Positions 41,600-53,950 of a stretch of 64,000 bases of DNA are shown here, in pieces. The notes beneath the pieces were generated by a model. That model had not been told where the DNA came from, did not search any database, and saw only the letters and a list, made by a program, of their open reading frames with translations. Source of the DNA: Cycas panzhihuaensis. Taxonomy: Eukaryota > Cycadophyta. How positions within the stretch are numbered: the first letter of the stretch is position 1; each line of letters starts with the position of its first letter. Both the position numbers and the translations under genes were made by a program. The stretch covers positions 4,836,001 through 4,900,000 of the forward strand of contig CM041465.1 of NCBI GenBank assembly GCA_023213395.1, read 5' to 3'.

Positions 41600-42590
41600 A
41601 GAGAACAACTAGTTTTGACTATGACTGACTATATTAATTTAGGGGTAAAGATTGTAGGAACACAATTAAATTTGGAACATACATCCCAAGTAAGATTGTG
41701 TGAGGATGATGCATCACTTATGCCTTAGAAACACAATGCTTCCAAGTTCAAGATATCACTTCTAAGGCGTAGTTTTCGATGTACTCATAAGACTTATAGC
41801 TTTATATGGTTCAAAGATTAGGGGATCAAGTCTTAGATAGTGCAAACAAGAACGTACAAAGCAAGTTTAGACAATCATATTGCAGCAAAACCATTCAATG
41901 CAAGAGAAAAGTTCCGCATTGTATTGTCTAGGCATCAATCAATGCATAATCTTTTGCCCTAGAAACTATCTTTAGATTGGCCATCCACTTGTGTAGACTA
42001 CAATGTATGTTTCATAACATTTCTAGAAGCAACAGGTATCCATATATGGCCCTTTGATCATCTCAAAGATTGCCTTCATATGATCAACAATCCTATTGAT
42101 TATGTTTGTACTATGAAGCCTCCTTATTAATTGATAACAATGATATCTTTATAGATTGACTACCTCAATCTGCATTCTCTTTAGATGCTCCCCATCTCCA
42201 CTTGAACAAAAAAGAGATTAATGATGCTAAATGGAAGGATGTTTATAGGAAATGCATCCAATCCACTTGGACTACATCTTCCAAGATTCTTAGCTACAAA
42301 CAAGCCTTTCACACTGACCATTTCTTGCATATATCTAGCAACATCATCACTCTTAGCATTGCCTTTGGCTCAACTACGAGTCAGCTCAAACCAACTTATA
42401 CTCAAAATTAACCATCATATTCTTAGAAAACAACATATCTACAAGCTGTGTGCTTTAGAGACTAAGAACGAGGAGCATTTTATCTTTAGGCGCCCTTTGT
42501 ATTATGAGATTAAAAGTAAATATCCGTGTGTAGTACATGAAGTAAGAGGTTCATTGGCCACCTCCTTCTTGTAAGAGGATTTGGGACATT
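41600..42590 (+). pseudogene. LINE reverse transcriptase remnant (C-terminal part)
   Basis: Continues the LINE after GypA. Toward the end it reads LAQLRVSSNQL, then LCALETKNEEHFIFRRPLYY and EIKSKY, matching the C-terminal zinc-like end of plant LINE ORF2 (AQLRTSSH-L, C--C---E-E-HF---CP-Y). One Cys is replaced by Arg. Many stops. Confidence 0.75.
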
Positions 42591-42946
42591 GTGATCTATA
42601 CATTAGGGAGTTGTTTCTCCACAAACAACACATATTGAATAAGGGGGCCCATAAGGATGTGAGTCTTGTTACATCACCTCCTCCTCCTAGCCACTCCATC
42701 CTATATCTAGCAAGAACCCTACTAGTGCAATAAATGACCCATAAAGAACGACAAGACATTATCCATCATTCAAATCTTCTAGATGGCATATACTGCACTC
42801 TAGTGGATCTCGTCTTAAAGATACAAGATCAACATTTCCTAGAGTCCTAGGCCAAGGCCTCATCACTAGATATTACACATTTTCCAACAAATGTTCACTC
42901 TTACATTATATGAGAGATACACCATCGAATACAATTCTTGGGGGCA
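42591..42946 (+). other. Probable LINE 3' end
   Basis: Follows the LINE coding end without a clear poly-A before CopC-2 inserts (TSD CCATA at 42947-42951). The same text resumes after CopC-2 at 48887. Confidence 0.4.
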
Positions 42947-42951
42947 CCATA

Positions 42952-43318
42952 TGTTGAGGGAATGGATCTAGGGATCTAGTGCACTAACACTACACAATGG
43001 CAAATAGTGGAGACAAGCACAATGTACTCAACAAGAGAAATGCTAATAGCTTGAGCTCAAAGAGGAGAAGTGTAGAATATATTCACTCTCCATGTAATTT
43101 CAGCTTATATAATGAGAATGCTCATTACGGTTTGGAATTTGAGTTTTCCCTCCCAATGACATTCAAATGAGATTACATGAAATAACAATAAAATGAACTT
43201 TATGTCATTTCACTTAAGTGACTTAAACATAGTCACCTTATCCTAAAGTTATAAACATAAAAGTGACTTTATCTAATTCTAACTTATGAAATGACCATGT
43301 GATATTAACATCATCACA
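42952..43318 (-). repeat. CopC-2 3' LTR (367 bp)
   Basis: Plus-strand ends TGTTGAGGGAATGG and ATCATCACA; purine tract (reverse of ATCCCCCCTTTA) follows. Contains the TCACTTAAGTGA palindrome. Confidence 0.9.
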
Positions 43319-43797
43319 ATCCCCCCTTTAATGGCAGAAGGTCATTTTCCTTTATCCTATTCTAATCTATGAGGTCTTCATTTTAGCCTCATCATTACAT
43401 TGAAAAAAAAAAATTCTACAACGTACAAAGACACTTTTGTGGGAAAACCCTCAAGGGAAGAAAAACCCACGGACTTGACTTCCTACTCTATGAAGTGGCT
43501 CAGGCGGCTCTTTGAGTGTAGCCAGATAGACAAGCAGTACAAGTTGGTTGTGCAACTTCAATCTGTTGAGTCTCCATATACCGTTTCGTCATCCCCCATG
43601 CTCTTTCAGGTTTTCATATGTTCTGATTTTTGAAACAAGTACAACCCAACTCCTTTCACGCCCATGAGGGGTTTTCACGAATGGGAGAGAGCAGAGACTT
43701 ACTCTAATCCTTCCGCGCCCACAAGGGGTTTTCACGAATGGGATAGAGTATGCTAGTCCTGTGTACCATCTCCTTCAATCAATTGGAGATGGAGGCC
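43319..43797 (-). other. CopC-2 3' untranslated region with a duplicated motif
   Basis: Noncoding. A 36-bp motif centred on AAGGGGTTTTCACGAATGGG appears twice, at about 43655-43690 and 43711-43747, 56 bp apart. Confidence 0.6.
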
Positions 43798-44515
43798 CTA
43801 AAATTTGAAATTTCTTTGTCGGAACTGTTCAAACTTCACCCTTTGCAGCGGTTTGGTGAAGATATCAACAACTTGATATGTTGTGGAGCAGTGTTCCAAT
43901 TGTATTGTGCCGTCATGGACCAGTTCCCGGATCCTGTGGACTTTTGTACTAATGTGCTTTGTACGATCATGAAAAATAGGATTCTTGGCCATGTGGATTG
44001 CTGACTGATTGTCCACATGTAAGCCCGTTGGACTGCGGGTGATATCCAAAGTATGTAATAATTTGTGAAGCCATATCACCTCGTGCTAGTCTTAGAAGCG
44101 ACTATGTATTCGGCTCGAAGAGAATCTGCAGTGATTTTCTGCCACCTTGACCGCCATCAAATTGGAGCTATTCCAAGAAATGTGATATACCCGGACGTTG
44201 ATCTTCCTGTATTTTTGTCACTGGCAAAATCCGAGTCTCTGTATGATGTAAGTCTGAAATCATTGTTGTACTCATACAACAAACCAAGTTTGTTGGTCGT
44301 CTTTAGGTACTTCAACACTCGTATTGCTGCTTGCCAATGGTTCTGCTTTGGAGTTGTCATGTGAAGAGCAAGAATGCCAACGGCATGGGTAATATCTGAC
44401 CTTGTGTTGGTAACATAAATGAGGCTACCTACAAGTTGCCGATAGAGTGTTGTGTCTGCCTCTCGAGTGTCTTCATCGGAAAGTTTGGCATTGGGCTCCA
44501 TTGGAGTATACACTA
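43798..44515 (-). pseudogene. CopC-2 RNase H
   Basis: VIWLHKLLHTLDI, GLHVDNQSAIHMAKNPIFHD, RTKHISTKVHRIRELV and VVDIFTKPLQRVKFEQFR in the minus frame 44079-43798. Upstream (44513-44157) DTTLYRQLVGSLIYVTNTRS and DITHAVGILALHMTTP. Breaks between. Confidence 0.82.
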
Positions 44516-45444
44516 TTCTAGCATCTTCTAATCGGAACTTGATTAGAAGATCGTTGATATATTTTCCTTAGGAGAGAGATTTTTCCATTGCATTGAGTTA
44601 CCTCAATTCCCAAGTAATATCTCATTAGTCTGAGGTCAGATAGTTCGAAGGATTTTGACAGGTCCATCTTTAATTTGCTGATATCCTACTCACTATTTCC
44701 AGTTATTAGCATGACGTCCACAAAGATCAAGAAATATGTGACTTTGCCTTTTTCTCTCTTAATAAATAAAGTTGCATCAATGTCTTGATAGTCACATACC
44801 TCATATCCAAGTTGCCTTATTTTGTTGGACAACTTGGTGAACCAAGCGTGAGGGGCTTATTTTAGGCCATATAGCGACTTTTTTAGTCTACACACTTTCT
44901 GCTCCTATCCTGCTATCTCAAAGCCTTTAGGTTGTGTCATGTAGATTTCTTCTTCCAAATCTCCATTGAGAAAAGCAGTTTTCACATCGAGTTGGTGGAT
45001 TTTCCAACCCTGTTGAGCAGTCAAGGCCACAAGTGCTCTGATTGTGGGCCATTTGGTAGTTGGTGTGAAGACTTCTGTGTAGTCGATGCCTTCCCTTTGG
45101 GTGAATCCTTTTGCGACCAACCTCACCTTGTGTTTTTCAAGGGTGTCGTCTGATCTGTATTTATTTTTGAACACCCATTTGTTTATGACTACCTTCCTTC
45201 CCAAAGGCAGATCAACGAGCTCCCATGTACCGTTCTTGATCAAGGATTGGTATTCCTCATTCATGGCATTTCTCCAAACTGTGTGCTTCACAGCTTCTTG
45301 GTATGATAGAGGCTCGTCATTTAAAGCAAGGTGCAGTTCTGTTGGTTCAAGCTCCATGGGAAGTGATGTTTGCTCCCTTGCTCTGTAGGCATCGCTTCGA
45401 GTGCCAGTTTTGCCTGCCTCATCAGATCTCAAGTCTTTGTGCAA
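44516..45444 (-). pseudogene. CopC-2 reverse transcriptase, YVDD box altered
   Basis: NGTWELVDLPLGRKVVINKW, KHKVRLVAKGFTQREGIDYT, LDVKTAFLNGDLEEEIYMTQ, then after a TAG KSLYGLK and the catalytic region LIFVDVMLITG near 44700, where FVDD/YVDD is expected: the second Asp is Val. Such an RT should not polymerise. Confidence 0.85.
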
Positions 45445-45960
45445 CTAGTAGGCTTCTCGAAAACCTTTAGTTGGGAATGAGGTTTTCATTTCCACAATAT
45501 CCTGGTCTTCATTTTGATCCTGAAAAGGACCATGGGAGATTGATGGTCTGGAGGTTGATGACATTACTGGAGAAGACGACCCTACAACTGAAGGTGGTTC
45601 TTCTGCAACTCCTTTTCCTTTTGATGCTTGACGTGGTGATTCCTGGCTATTCTCCCAAGATGGCGCTGGATTGGCGCACATTGGCACAGGATCTGAGTCA
45701 AGGATAGTGTCCTCGGGGCTCTATTGTCAGATTCTAAAATTTTGAGTATTTCTTCAGTGTCTCCCCCCCCAAATGTTGGAATCTGTACATCATATTCCTG
45801 GACATCGTTGTATCTATGAGATGGTGCTTTAGAATCAAATTGAAGTAGTTAATCCTCTGTCTCCGCAAACACCACATCTCTAGTGATAATGGTCTTCTTT
45901 AATGTTGGAATGAAGACCTTGTACCCTTTCTTATTCATGGGGTACCCAACAAAGATGCCC
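45445..45960 (-). pseudogene. CopC-2 integrase/RT linker
   Basis: A Ser/Pro/Glu-rich stretch (EEPPSVVGSSSPVMSSTSRP) between integrase and RT; low complexity as usual for this position. Confidence 0.65.
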
Positions 45961-46640
45961 TTTAAAGCTCACGACTGGAGCTTATTTCTATGCTCATCAA
46001 GAATGTGAGCATAACAAGTAGAGCCAAAAATTTTGAAGTGATGGACGGTGTCCGTCCGGTCCATCGTTCATTTGGAGGCAGTAGAGCTTCGATGGACTTA
46101 TGTTGTTCATGCAATAAACTGTAGTATAAATAGCTTCGGCCCAAAGATATGCAGGAACATTCTTGAAGACAAGCATAGCTCGTGCCATATTCATTATGGT
46201 TCTATTAGCCCTTTCAGCAACTCCATTACATTGAGGGTACTGCAATAGTTGTTTGATGCTTGATCCCTGGTGACACAAGAAGTCTTGAATTCATTTGAAG
46301 TGTATTCGCCACCATTGTCGATCCTAAGACACTTGATTGACATCCAGATTCCTTCTCTGAGAGCCTTGAATGCCTTGAATACTGTGAATGCTTCATCTTT
46401 TGATTTGAGAAAGGTCACCCATACCTTCCGAGTGAAGTCATCAATAAATGTAATGTAGTACCTCTTCCCTGTGAGAGAAGGGATGGGCATAGGCCCACAG
46501 ATGTCTGAGTGTACTAATTCAAGAGATTGACTGGCTTTCCATTGACTCTGGGGAAATGGTTGTCAGTGGGATTTGGCAATAATGCAAGCTTCACATTTGA
46601 ATGGCTTAGAGGAAAATTTGGAGGTGTGCCACCACTCTGT
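45961..46640 (-). pseudogene. CopC-2 integrase
   Basis: PFKCEACIIAKSH (zinc Cys pair), VHSDICGPMPIPSLTGKRYY with the first Asp, ITFIDDFTRKVWVTFLKSKD, CLRIDNGGEYTSNEF with the second Asp and CNGVAERANRTIMNMARAML with the Glu. Catalytic residues are present but frameshifts occur near 46020 and 46260. Confidence 0.85.
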
Positions 46641-46797
46641 GGTGTGGTGTCGGTAGCAGGTACTATCGGGGTTGGCTCCAAGTGGTCCAGCCAGAGTCCC
46701 TCATACTTGGCTGCGTTCTTAAGTCTCGTGAACCATAGATCCCAGTTCTCCTTCCCGTTTAGCATACAGTTCACAGTCTGCTTGAAGTTGGTCGACA
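46640..46797 (-). pseudogene. CopC-2 Gag N-terminus fused by deletion to integrase
   Basis: ATG at 46797: MSTNFKQTVNCMLNGKENWD, then LWFTRLKNAAKYEGLWLDHL, a copia Gag start (N-W--W). After a short linker (PATDTTPQSGG) the text becomes the pre-integrase region, so capsid core, zinc knuckle and protease are missing. Confidence 0.75.
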
Positions 46798-48550
46798 TGG
46801 TGGTGTGAAAAAACGAATAAGAGTTATGTATATAAATGTGTAAGAAAATGCACCAAATAGAAGAAGGTGGGCTCACTGACACTTGTGACAGGTCTACCTG
46901 ACGTAACAAGGAATAATGAAGTAATACAATGTAAGGTGTGGAAGCAAAGAGATCACAAATAAGTATGTGATGTAAGTGATCTAATCAAGATAAGTGATAA
47001 GGCCTATATAGAAGCTGGCATGTGGGTGCACACAACTAATAACCAAAGTGATGTAGGATGTGTAACAAACCCAAACCTCTAACTTGTGTCCAAAGTAGGT
47101 GAGATGTCGATGCCTAAGGGGACTTCTAGTATACGTAATTAATGGCCTTCACCTGCGATACCCGCACCGTTCCTTGGTGATGAAATCCAAATAAACGTGG
47201 AGCCCAGGTACTGTCGGTCCTCACCCAGTTCACCAATGAGCAGCGATATACTCTCCAAATAGAAGTACGTGCATGTCCCACGGCTACGACGGATATTAGC
47301 CCAGCTAAATTAATTATCTTGATTAAGGATTTTCAGTTTTCTCAAATGGTTATCAGCATAATCCCTGATTGGAGGCCATAGGTATGGCTAACCTGTCCCT
47401 CCACCACTATACCGGTTATGACCAGACCCGGTATGAAACTCACACCTCCCTTAGGGCCTGGACTTCAGCCAACCTTGGTCTATTTCAACCAACGCGAGTA
47501 TACGCACAAGTCAAGAACTTGTGGTATAAAGTCGTCGAGATAAGTTGATTTTAAGAAAAGTGCTCTTGTTCTCGAATGATATGTAAAAATAACTGAAAAC
47601 TGAATGTAAATGCTTCACTCAAGTGTTGTTGCAGTGTCCAAGTGTAATGATGACGTGTCCACGTAGTGCCCAAGTGGCACTCAATGAGATCTCCAAGTGC
47701 ATGCAACCATTAAAATTATACAGATGATGAGCCAAATCATCAGATATTGCTCTGATCCAGATGATTGGCTTTACAAAGGATTTAAGTACCTTGTTCTTTT
47801 TACAAAAAGGCCAAAATAGACCTCCAAAAGCCACAAAGACTATAAATGTCTTTAAAAAACTCCTTTTACATACAATAATTTTTTTTTTTTTTTTAAAGGG
47901 AAAAAAAACTACAAATTTGAGAAATACAATGTACGCTGAAAAATCAAATTTTCAGCAAGTTAAGTCTATTTGTTAGGCGGTACTGCAATCTATTATCTTG
48001 CTATATGGCACAAATTTCAAAAATTTATGAAAAATTTAAAATTTTCCAAATTTGCTGTCCTTCACCTGCACTTTACAAATATACAAAATTTTTTGAAAAA
48101 TCTTATCAAAAACAGGCAAAAAAACCAGTTTTAACTCGCGGCCAAAATGTACTAGAAAACCTAAAAATTGTCATAACTTTTCAACAGAGCGTCGGATTCA
48201 TGTGAGACCTATCCCAAATAATAGATCGGGACGAGGAGATCCAAAAACATGTATTACAGCAGGAAAAAACTCCTCAGATTTTTCCAGATCTAAGATTTTT
48301 TAATTTGGAGAATGGCTACAAAAATAGGCTTTTTAACCCCTTTAAACTCAAAATCTTGCATCGCTCCAGTAGACAAAAGTGCTTAGGAGGCCAAGGCGCA
48401 CCTACTGGTGAAATTTTGTGTGATTCTGAGCACTTTGACTTTTTGGTTGTACCGTTATACGGAAATCCGTACATTCTGTACAGCGTCCATACGATTTGAT
48501 TTTATACTTCAAAACCTGCCTCTAATCAGTGAGAGTCACTGATTTCTTCT
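46798..48550 (-). other. CopC-2 leader
   Basis: Long leader. 47880-48550 matches the CopC-1 leader (15040-15700) in the reverse sense. 47080-47540 is richer in GC and has no ORF. The beginning of the leader is deleted together with the primer site. Confidence 0.65.
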
Positions 48551-48554
48551 TCTA

Positions 48555-48881
48555 CATAATGGCAAATAGTGGAGACAAGCACAATGTACTCAATAAGAGA
48601 AATGTTAATAGCTTGAGCTCAAAGAGGAGAAGTGTAGAATATATTCACTCTCCATGTAATTTCAACTTATAGAATGAGAATGCTCGTAAGGGTTTGGAAT
48701 TTGAGTTTTCCCTCCCAATGATATTTAAATGAGATTACCTCTAATTACAATGAAATGAACTTTATGTCATTTCACTTAAGTGACTTAAGCATAGTCACCT
48801 TATCCTAAAGTTATAAACATAAAAGTGACTTTATCTAATTCTAACTTTATGAAATGACCATGTGATGTTAACATCGTCACA
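48555..48881 (-). repeat. CopC-2 5' LTR, truncated at its inner end
   Basis: Matches 42952-43318 from CAATGGCAAATAGTGGAG outward but lacks about 43 bp of the inner (U5) end; leader text follows at once. Confidence 0.85.
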
Positions 48882-48886
48882 CCATA

Positions 48887-49080
48887 TCCATTACATTTTC
48901 TTGAGATGCCACTAGACTACCGCCGAAGATACATAGCAAGATATGTTGGTTGTCGACCTTCAATAGATGACCACCTTCGTCGGACTATGGATGACTATAT
49001 AGTGGTGGATAAGGAGAGACAAACTAGTTATTGACTTACAACTCGTCTTTCCCATTCTCTTACCTTTATCTAATGTTTTG
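48887..49080 (+). other. Continuation of the CopC-2 target sequence
   Basis: Directly continues 42946 across the insertion. A short frame (RYIARYVGCRPSIDDHLRRT) to about 49035 looks protein-like, but I do not recognise it; it may be the LINE or another old repeat. Confidence 0.35.
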
Positions 49081-52000
49081 GTTATGGTTTATATAGCACG
49101 GGTGCATTAAGTTCAACTTAATTCTCTTTAGCATTAATTTAGCTTTTTTTTCTAAAAGATGTCTTATGCACTCCCCAGACACATTTGTATATGTGGCTTC
49201 TAAATAGTCATATTGATTGCTTTTGGTCACATGTAAATATTAATAAATTTTCTCTTTCTTCCTTTTTTTAATTAACTAATTAATTATTGATAAATCAAAA
49301 TTAACACTAATTAATTCTTACATATCATTATTAAACTGAAAAAATGAATTAACCATTATAAAACCCTTTTCATAATAAAAACACTCAATGCAACAATAAA
49401 ATTTGAGATTTCCTTCTCAAGATTAGTTCCAAGTCCATGCCACAAAAAGGGTTTCTTATTTTCACATTTGGTTAATATGGAGCAAACCTCAAACCAATGC
49501 ACATTAAAACCACTTTAATTCAAATGAGAGAAAAATGAGTCACACTTGTCAGATATTAATAGTTACTTAGAAGCTAAGTAAGAAAATACATAACAAAATT
49601 ACAAAGTCATGTGATTTTACCTGATATGAATAATGAGTGTGAAGATCGATCGAAGACATAAAACAAGATTGTGAAGGATGTGTCTGTAAATTCAAATAAT
49701 AATATGACCATCAAAAAATATATATATTAGAATGGCCATAAAACCAAACCAACGAACACTATGTGAAGTTCCTAAATCACCAAACTAGCAATGGATGATT
49801 GATTAGAGCTAGATCAAATGCAACTAAATAATGGAAAACACACACATGCCCTTTCTATTTATATTCTACTTTCAAAATTTGTGTTAAGATTCCACTTCAG
49901 TTAATTTGAACAAATTATATGGAGTACACTCAAAGGGGATTTTTACTTCACTCCTCTATTGTTTATTCCTAGGAGAAGGAAGTTCAATACTTCGCAACAA
50001 ATAAAACACAACAAAATAATAAGATCATCAAAATGCAATCTTTCCATCTTACCCTAAAAGACATCCACGAAAAGGTTACTCTGTAACCTCCACCTATATA
50101 TAGCTTACAAAGAAGAGAACATTATAGGGAGAAAGTTGCAAGCATCCTGTGCTATAAACCACTACATAATAGAGTTAACAACTACACACTCTTGGGATCT
50201 TAATGCAATTAAGGGAAGCATGGAGAATTGAAAGGCTCTTCATTTGTTCAAGAAGAAATGATGAATGGTAGAACTTTGGGACTCAACATGATACCATTAC
50301 ACTAATGCTTGCAATAATTTCATAACTGGTGTCTCATTTGAAAATATGAGACAATTGTCTCTCAAAATATTAGTGCATGATCTCCAAAATGTAGAGAATG
50401 TTTTGCTTGCCAACTATCATAAGTTATAATTTTACACTATGGATTACTGTTAGCAAAAAAATGGCAATACCCATTATATCCTAGAACTTTAGCACTACAA
50501 CATACGGAGCAAACAACATAAACAATGTGCATTCCAAGGTAGTTGGCCTAACATTAACAAAGCATTGTGATGATGGTCAATTGTAGCTAAAGGAAGCATT
50601 GTGATGATGGTCAATTGTTGCTAAAGGAAGCATTTTGATGTTGTGCCTATAGCAAATTGAGCCATTTTTGTCATCAATTGATTGCAATGAAACATGGCAT
50701 TTTGAAATTGTATGGCTAACATGGTAGAGAGAAAACCACAATGTGGAGCAACTAAAATGTATAGCTAAATATTTCAAGTTATAGCTAATGCGCACATCAT
50801 CTATGTAATCAGATAATAGTAAGTTTGCCAAACTATCATATGTTAACTGTCATAATTTTAATGAAGAATCAAAAGATTAAACACAATTGGCGCAACATTC
50901 CATTGTGCACAAGTCCTTAAGAAGATTAATATGCCTATACTCACATGGTATTTGATGTGAAAATCAAGAGTACTTGAATGAAATGTTCTCAGGTGGCATT
51001 GGGTTCTTGCTAATGTACAAGCATTCGAGTATCAATGTTATAATAGGTTATAGCATAAAGTGCATGATGCGTTAATGCATGCAATCCTATTTTGATGGGT
51101 TTTGTGCATGAAGACAATACGTGGCATTTCATTCTATATAAGACAACATAGCAAGAGTTTATAAGCACATTGCACTCATAGTCTAGTTATCCTCATAGAA
51201 GGTTACCAAGTTGACCTTGGGGCAAGCATATGGAGCCTTTAGCTTGTTAACTTTGATTATCTTGCTTAAAACTATTGAAAGATAAACCAGAGAACCCAAG
51301 CCATAACACATAAAGATACTAAAATGTTGATGGTTAACAAATTGTTTCATGTGTGGCCCTACGAATGGGAACCCTTATTGCCATAACCAAGGTAAGTCCT
51401 AGACAAACCCAACCAGCCAATAGACCTTGTAATGCCACTTAAAGAGCCATTTATATAATAATGATGAAAAAATTCAAAATTAAAATATACACACACAAAT
51501 ATATATATATATATATACATCAAGAATCATTAGCACCAACTGTCAAAACGCTTACTATATGAAGAATAGAATTTACCCCTAGTTTTAAGCCAAACATCTT
51601 AAATTTTATAAATCAATTAGTGTACAAGTGGGCTTTTCGAGGGGCAATGATTGATTTACATATAATAGGCTTGGGTTTGTATCAAGTTAAAGCTCGATTT
51701 TTTAAGAATAGAGTGAGTACACTTTTTGTTAACATAGTGGATCAACTTTAAACAATGCAATGTTCAATTTACAAAGACAAGGAACCAATTTCTAGCCATT
51801 AATCAACCATCAATGTTTGTTTCACTAATGTTCCTTAACATTTGCCAAAATGCATTATAAGCAAGCAAGGATTGTTCACAGTCCCTGCAAAAGTAACAAT
51901 CAAGCTAAATTTTCCCAAACCCTAACGGTAACTTCTCTACGCAATGTGACAAATTGACGTCACAAATATTTCACACGCAATTTTCAATTATTTTCTTTGA

Positions 52001-52300
52001 ACTTTTCCCTTCAACATTCACTCGTGGATAGTGAGGTGTCAACGTATGATAGATGATCATAAATGTTGTGGTAAGTTCCTCGATAACTTTGCAAGAAAGT
52101 GGCTTCCTTTGTTACTTGTCAATTCCAATGGGTAGTCAAATCTCGTGATTATAAGAATTGTGTAGGTATTCACAACCAAGATCAAGCACAATAGAAGAAA
52201 ACTAAAACAAGAACGTTCAAGGAAAATTGGTTTCAAAATATGCTTGTATTCATCTCTTCCCTAGATTTTACAATACATGATATACACTACACGTAGTGGT
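49081..52300. other. Unassigned AT-rich DNA
   Basis: No coding sequence or LTR recognised. A 34-bp tandem duplication lies at 50560-50627 with a partial third copy, and a short (AT)n run near 51500-51518. Confidence 0.5.
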
Positions 52301-52535
52301 CCTAATCTATTAAGGAGAGCTAGTTTTTTATTAGAAGTAGGTTTTATTATTATTGTTATTAGGGAGTGGTACTTTTAATTAATATGAAATCAGTTTTTAT
52401 ATTAGGAAGTCGGTATTTTATTATTAATTAATATTATTATTGAAGTCAGTTTTTTAATATGGAGCCAAATTGACACCTATAAATAGGAAAGATCCCTAAC
52501 TCATTTTGTAAGTTTTAACTTTGGGTTAATCCTAA
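52301..52535 (+). repeat. Possible LTR-like promoter sequence
   Basis: AT-rich, with TATAAATA in CACCTATAAATAGGAAAG (about 52475-52495). A similar arrangement (GAAGTCAATTTTT..., GGCTATAAATAGAATAGCC) is seen at about 60720-60830. It could be a decayed LTR cut by the GypB-like LTR. Confidence 0.3.
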
Positions 52536-52550
52536 TGTTGGGGTATATTT

Positions 52551-53103
52551 TGTGAAAAGAGGCTAGATGGCCTCAACAGTCCCTAGATCTAGAAACTAGC
52601 ATCACTCTAGTTTTAGTTGCAGAAATATAAACAAGTATAATAAACTCAAGTCAAAGAGAAAGCAAAGAGACAAAACATGAATGAAGGAGCAAGAGAAAAT
52701 GATACCCAATATGTGGAGTTGGAATTGGTCCAACCTCCCAAGAATGAACAGTTTGATTAGCAAGCGACGACATAACTGTCTGACTCCAACTCTTGTGTGA
52801 GACAATGAGGAGAGGTCTCATTATATAGAGTGAAATGAGAGACCTAAGGCCTTGGATGTTTGACAAGTGTCAAACATCCAAGATACATGCTCTGCATGTT
52901 GGACATGTGTCCTTTTGGGCTCTCATGTGAGCAAAAGTGCATGGAGGTCCATTTGACCCTTTAGTGACAACGTTGTGTCACTAGAAAGAATGTGGGTGTG
53001 CACTTTATCACTTAAGTGATAAGTCACCCTTAAAGTAAAAAGTGCATATATTACATGAAAAATAAAAGTACATTAACTTAACATTTAAACATAAGGTTTA
53101 ACA
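52551..53103 (-). repeat. CopA-3 3' LTR (553 bp)
   Basis: Plus-strand ends TGTGAAAAGAGGC and GTTTAACA, followed by the purine tract (reverse of CCCCCCCTTATTG). Palindromes at 52851-52882 and 53005-53022. Confidence 0.93.
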
Positions 53104-53950
53104 CCCCCCCTTATTGTTTACAATGCTAAGTCGGACACCAAGACCATCTATGAATTTTACAAACTTGTCTCTACCAAGAGGCTTGGTAAAGATGTCTGTT
53201 GTCTACTCCTCTGTAGGTCTGTACTGGAGGTCGATCTCACCATTCTGAACATGTTCTCTGATGAAGTGATGGTGAACCTCGATGTGTTTTGTCCGCGCAT
53301 GAAAGACTGGATTCTTAGCTAACTTGAGCACACTTTGATTGTCGCAATGTATCCTGGTGGGGTGATCCTACTCAAGTCCAAGTTCCCCAAGAATCCATCG
53401 TAGCCAGATAGCCTCACAAGCTGCGCTTCGCGACTTTGTACTACTGCTTGATGGAGGACAAGGTAACATTGGGTTGCTTCTTGCAACTCCACGAAACAAG
53501 CTACGAACCAAGGGAAAAACACTATCCAGGGTTGATCTCTGCTATCTTGGCAACTTTGCCCAATCAAAATCGAGAACCCTTCGAGTGAAGTTCTCATTAC
53601 ATGCATACTCAAGGCCATCTTTGTAATGTGCCTTTGATGTACTTAAGTATGCGTTTGGTTGCATTCCGATGTATCCGATTGGGTTGAGACATGTAACGTG
53701 AGCAAATCCCAACGACAAATGAAATATCCTAGAGTGTTGGTGAGATAAATGAGACTCCCAATCAGCTCACGGTAAAGTGTGGATCTGGCAGTGCGACTTC
53801 CTCATTGAGAGTAAGCTTAGATCCATTCTCCATAAGTGTAGGCGCAATTTTGCGATCGTGCATCTGAACATTGCAAAATGTCCCAAGAATATTTCGCTTG
53901 GGAGATGAAGATATAGCCCGGTTGCCATATCTCAAAGCCTAAAAATAATG
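53104..53950 (-). pseudogene. CopA-3 RNase H and RT end
   Basis: Near the LTR: VLKLAKNPVFHARTKHIEVH, HHFIREHVQNGEIDLQYRPT and FTKPLGRDKFVKFIDGLGVR. The rest of RNase H is in scattered frames (53319-53618 region), including a Cys/Ser-rich shadow. Stops and indels are common. Confidence 0.78.

Larger units (their letters stand above)
42952..48881 (-). mobile_element. CopC-2: deleted Ty1/copia element
   Basis: LTRs 42952-43318 and about 48555-48881; perfect TSD CCATA (42947-42951, 48882-48886). Minus-strand gag fragment, integrase, RT and RNase H. Gag N-terminus joins directly to the integrase zinc finger, so most of Gag and the protease are gone. The 5' LTR end, primer site and first leader part are deleted too. 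Non-autonomous. Confidence 0.88.
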
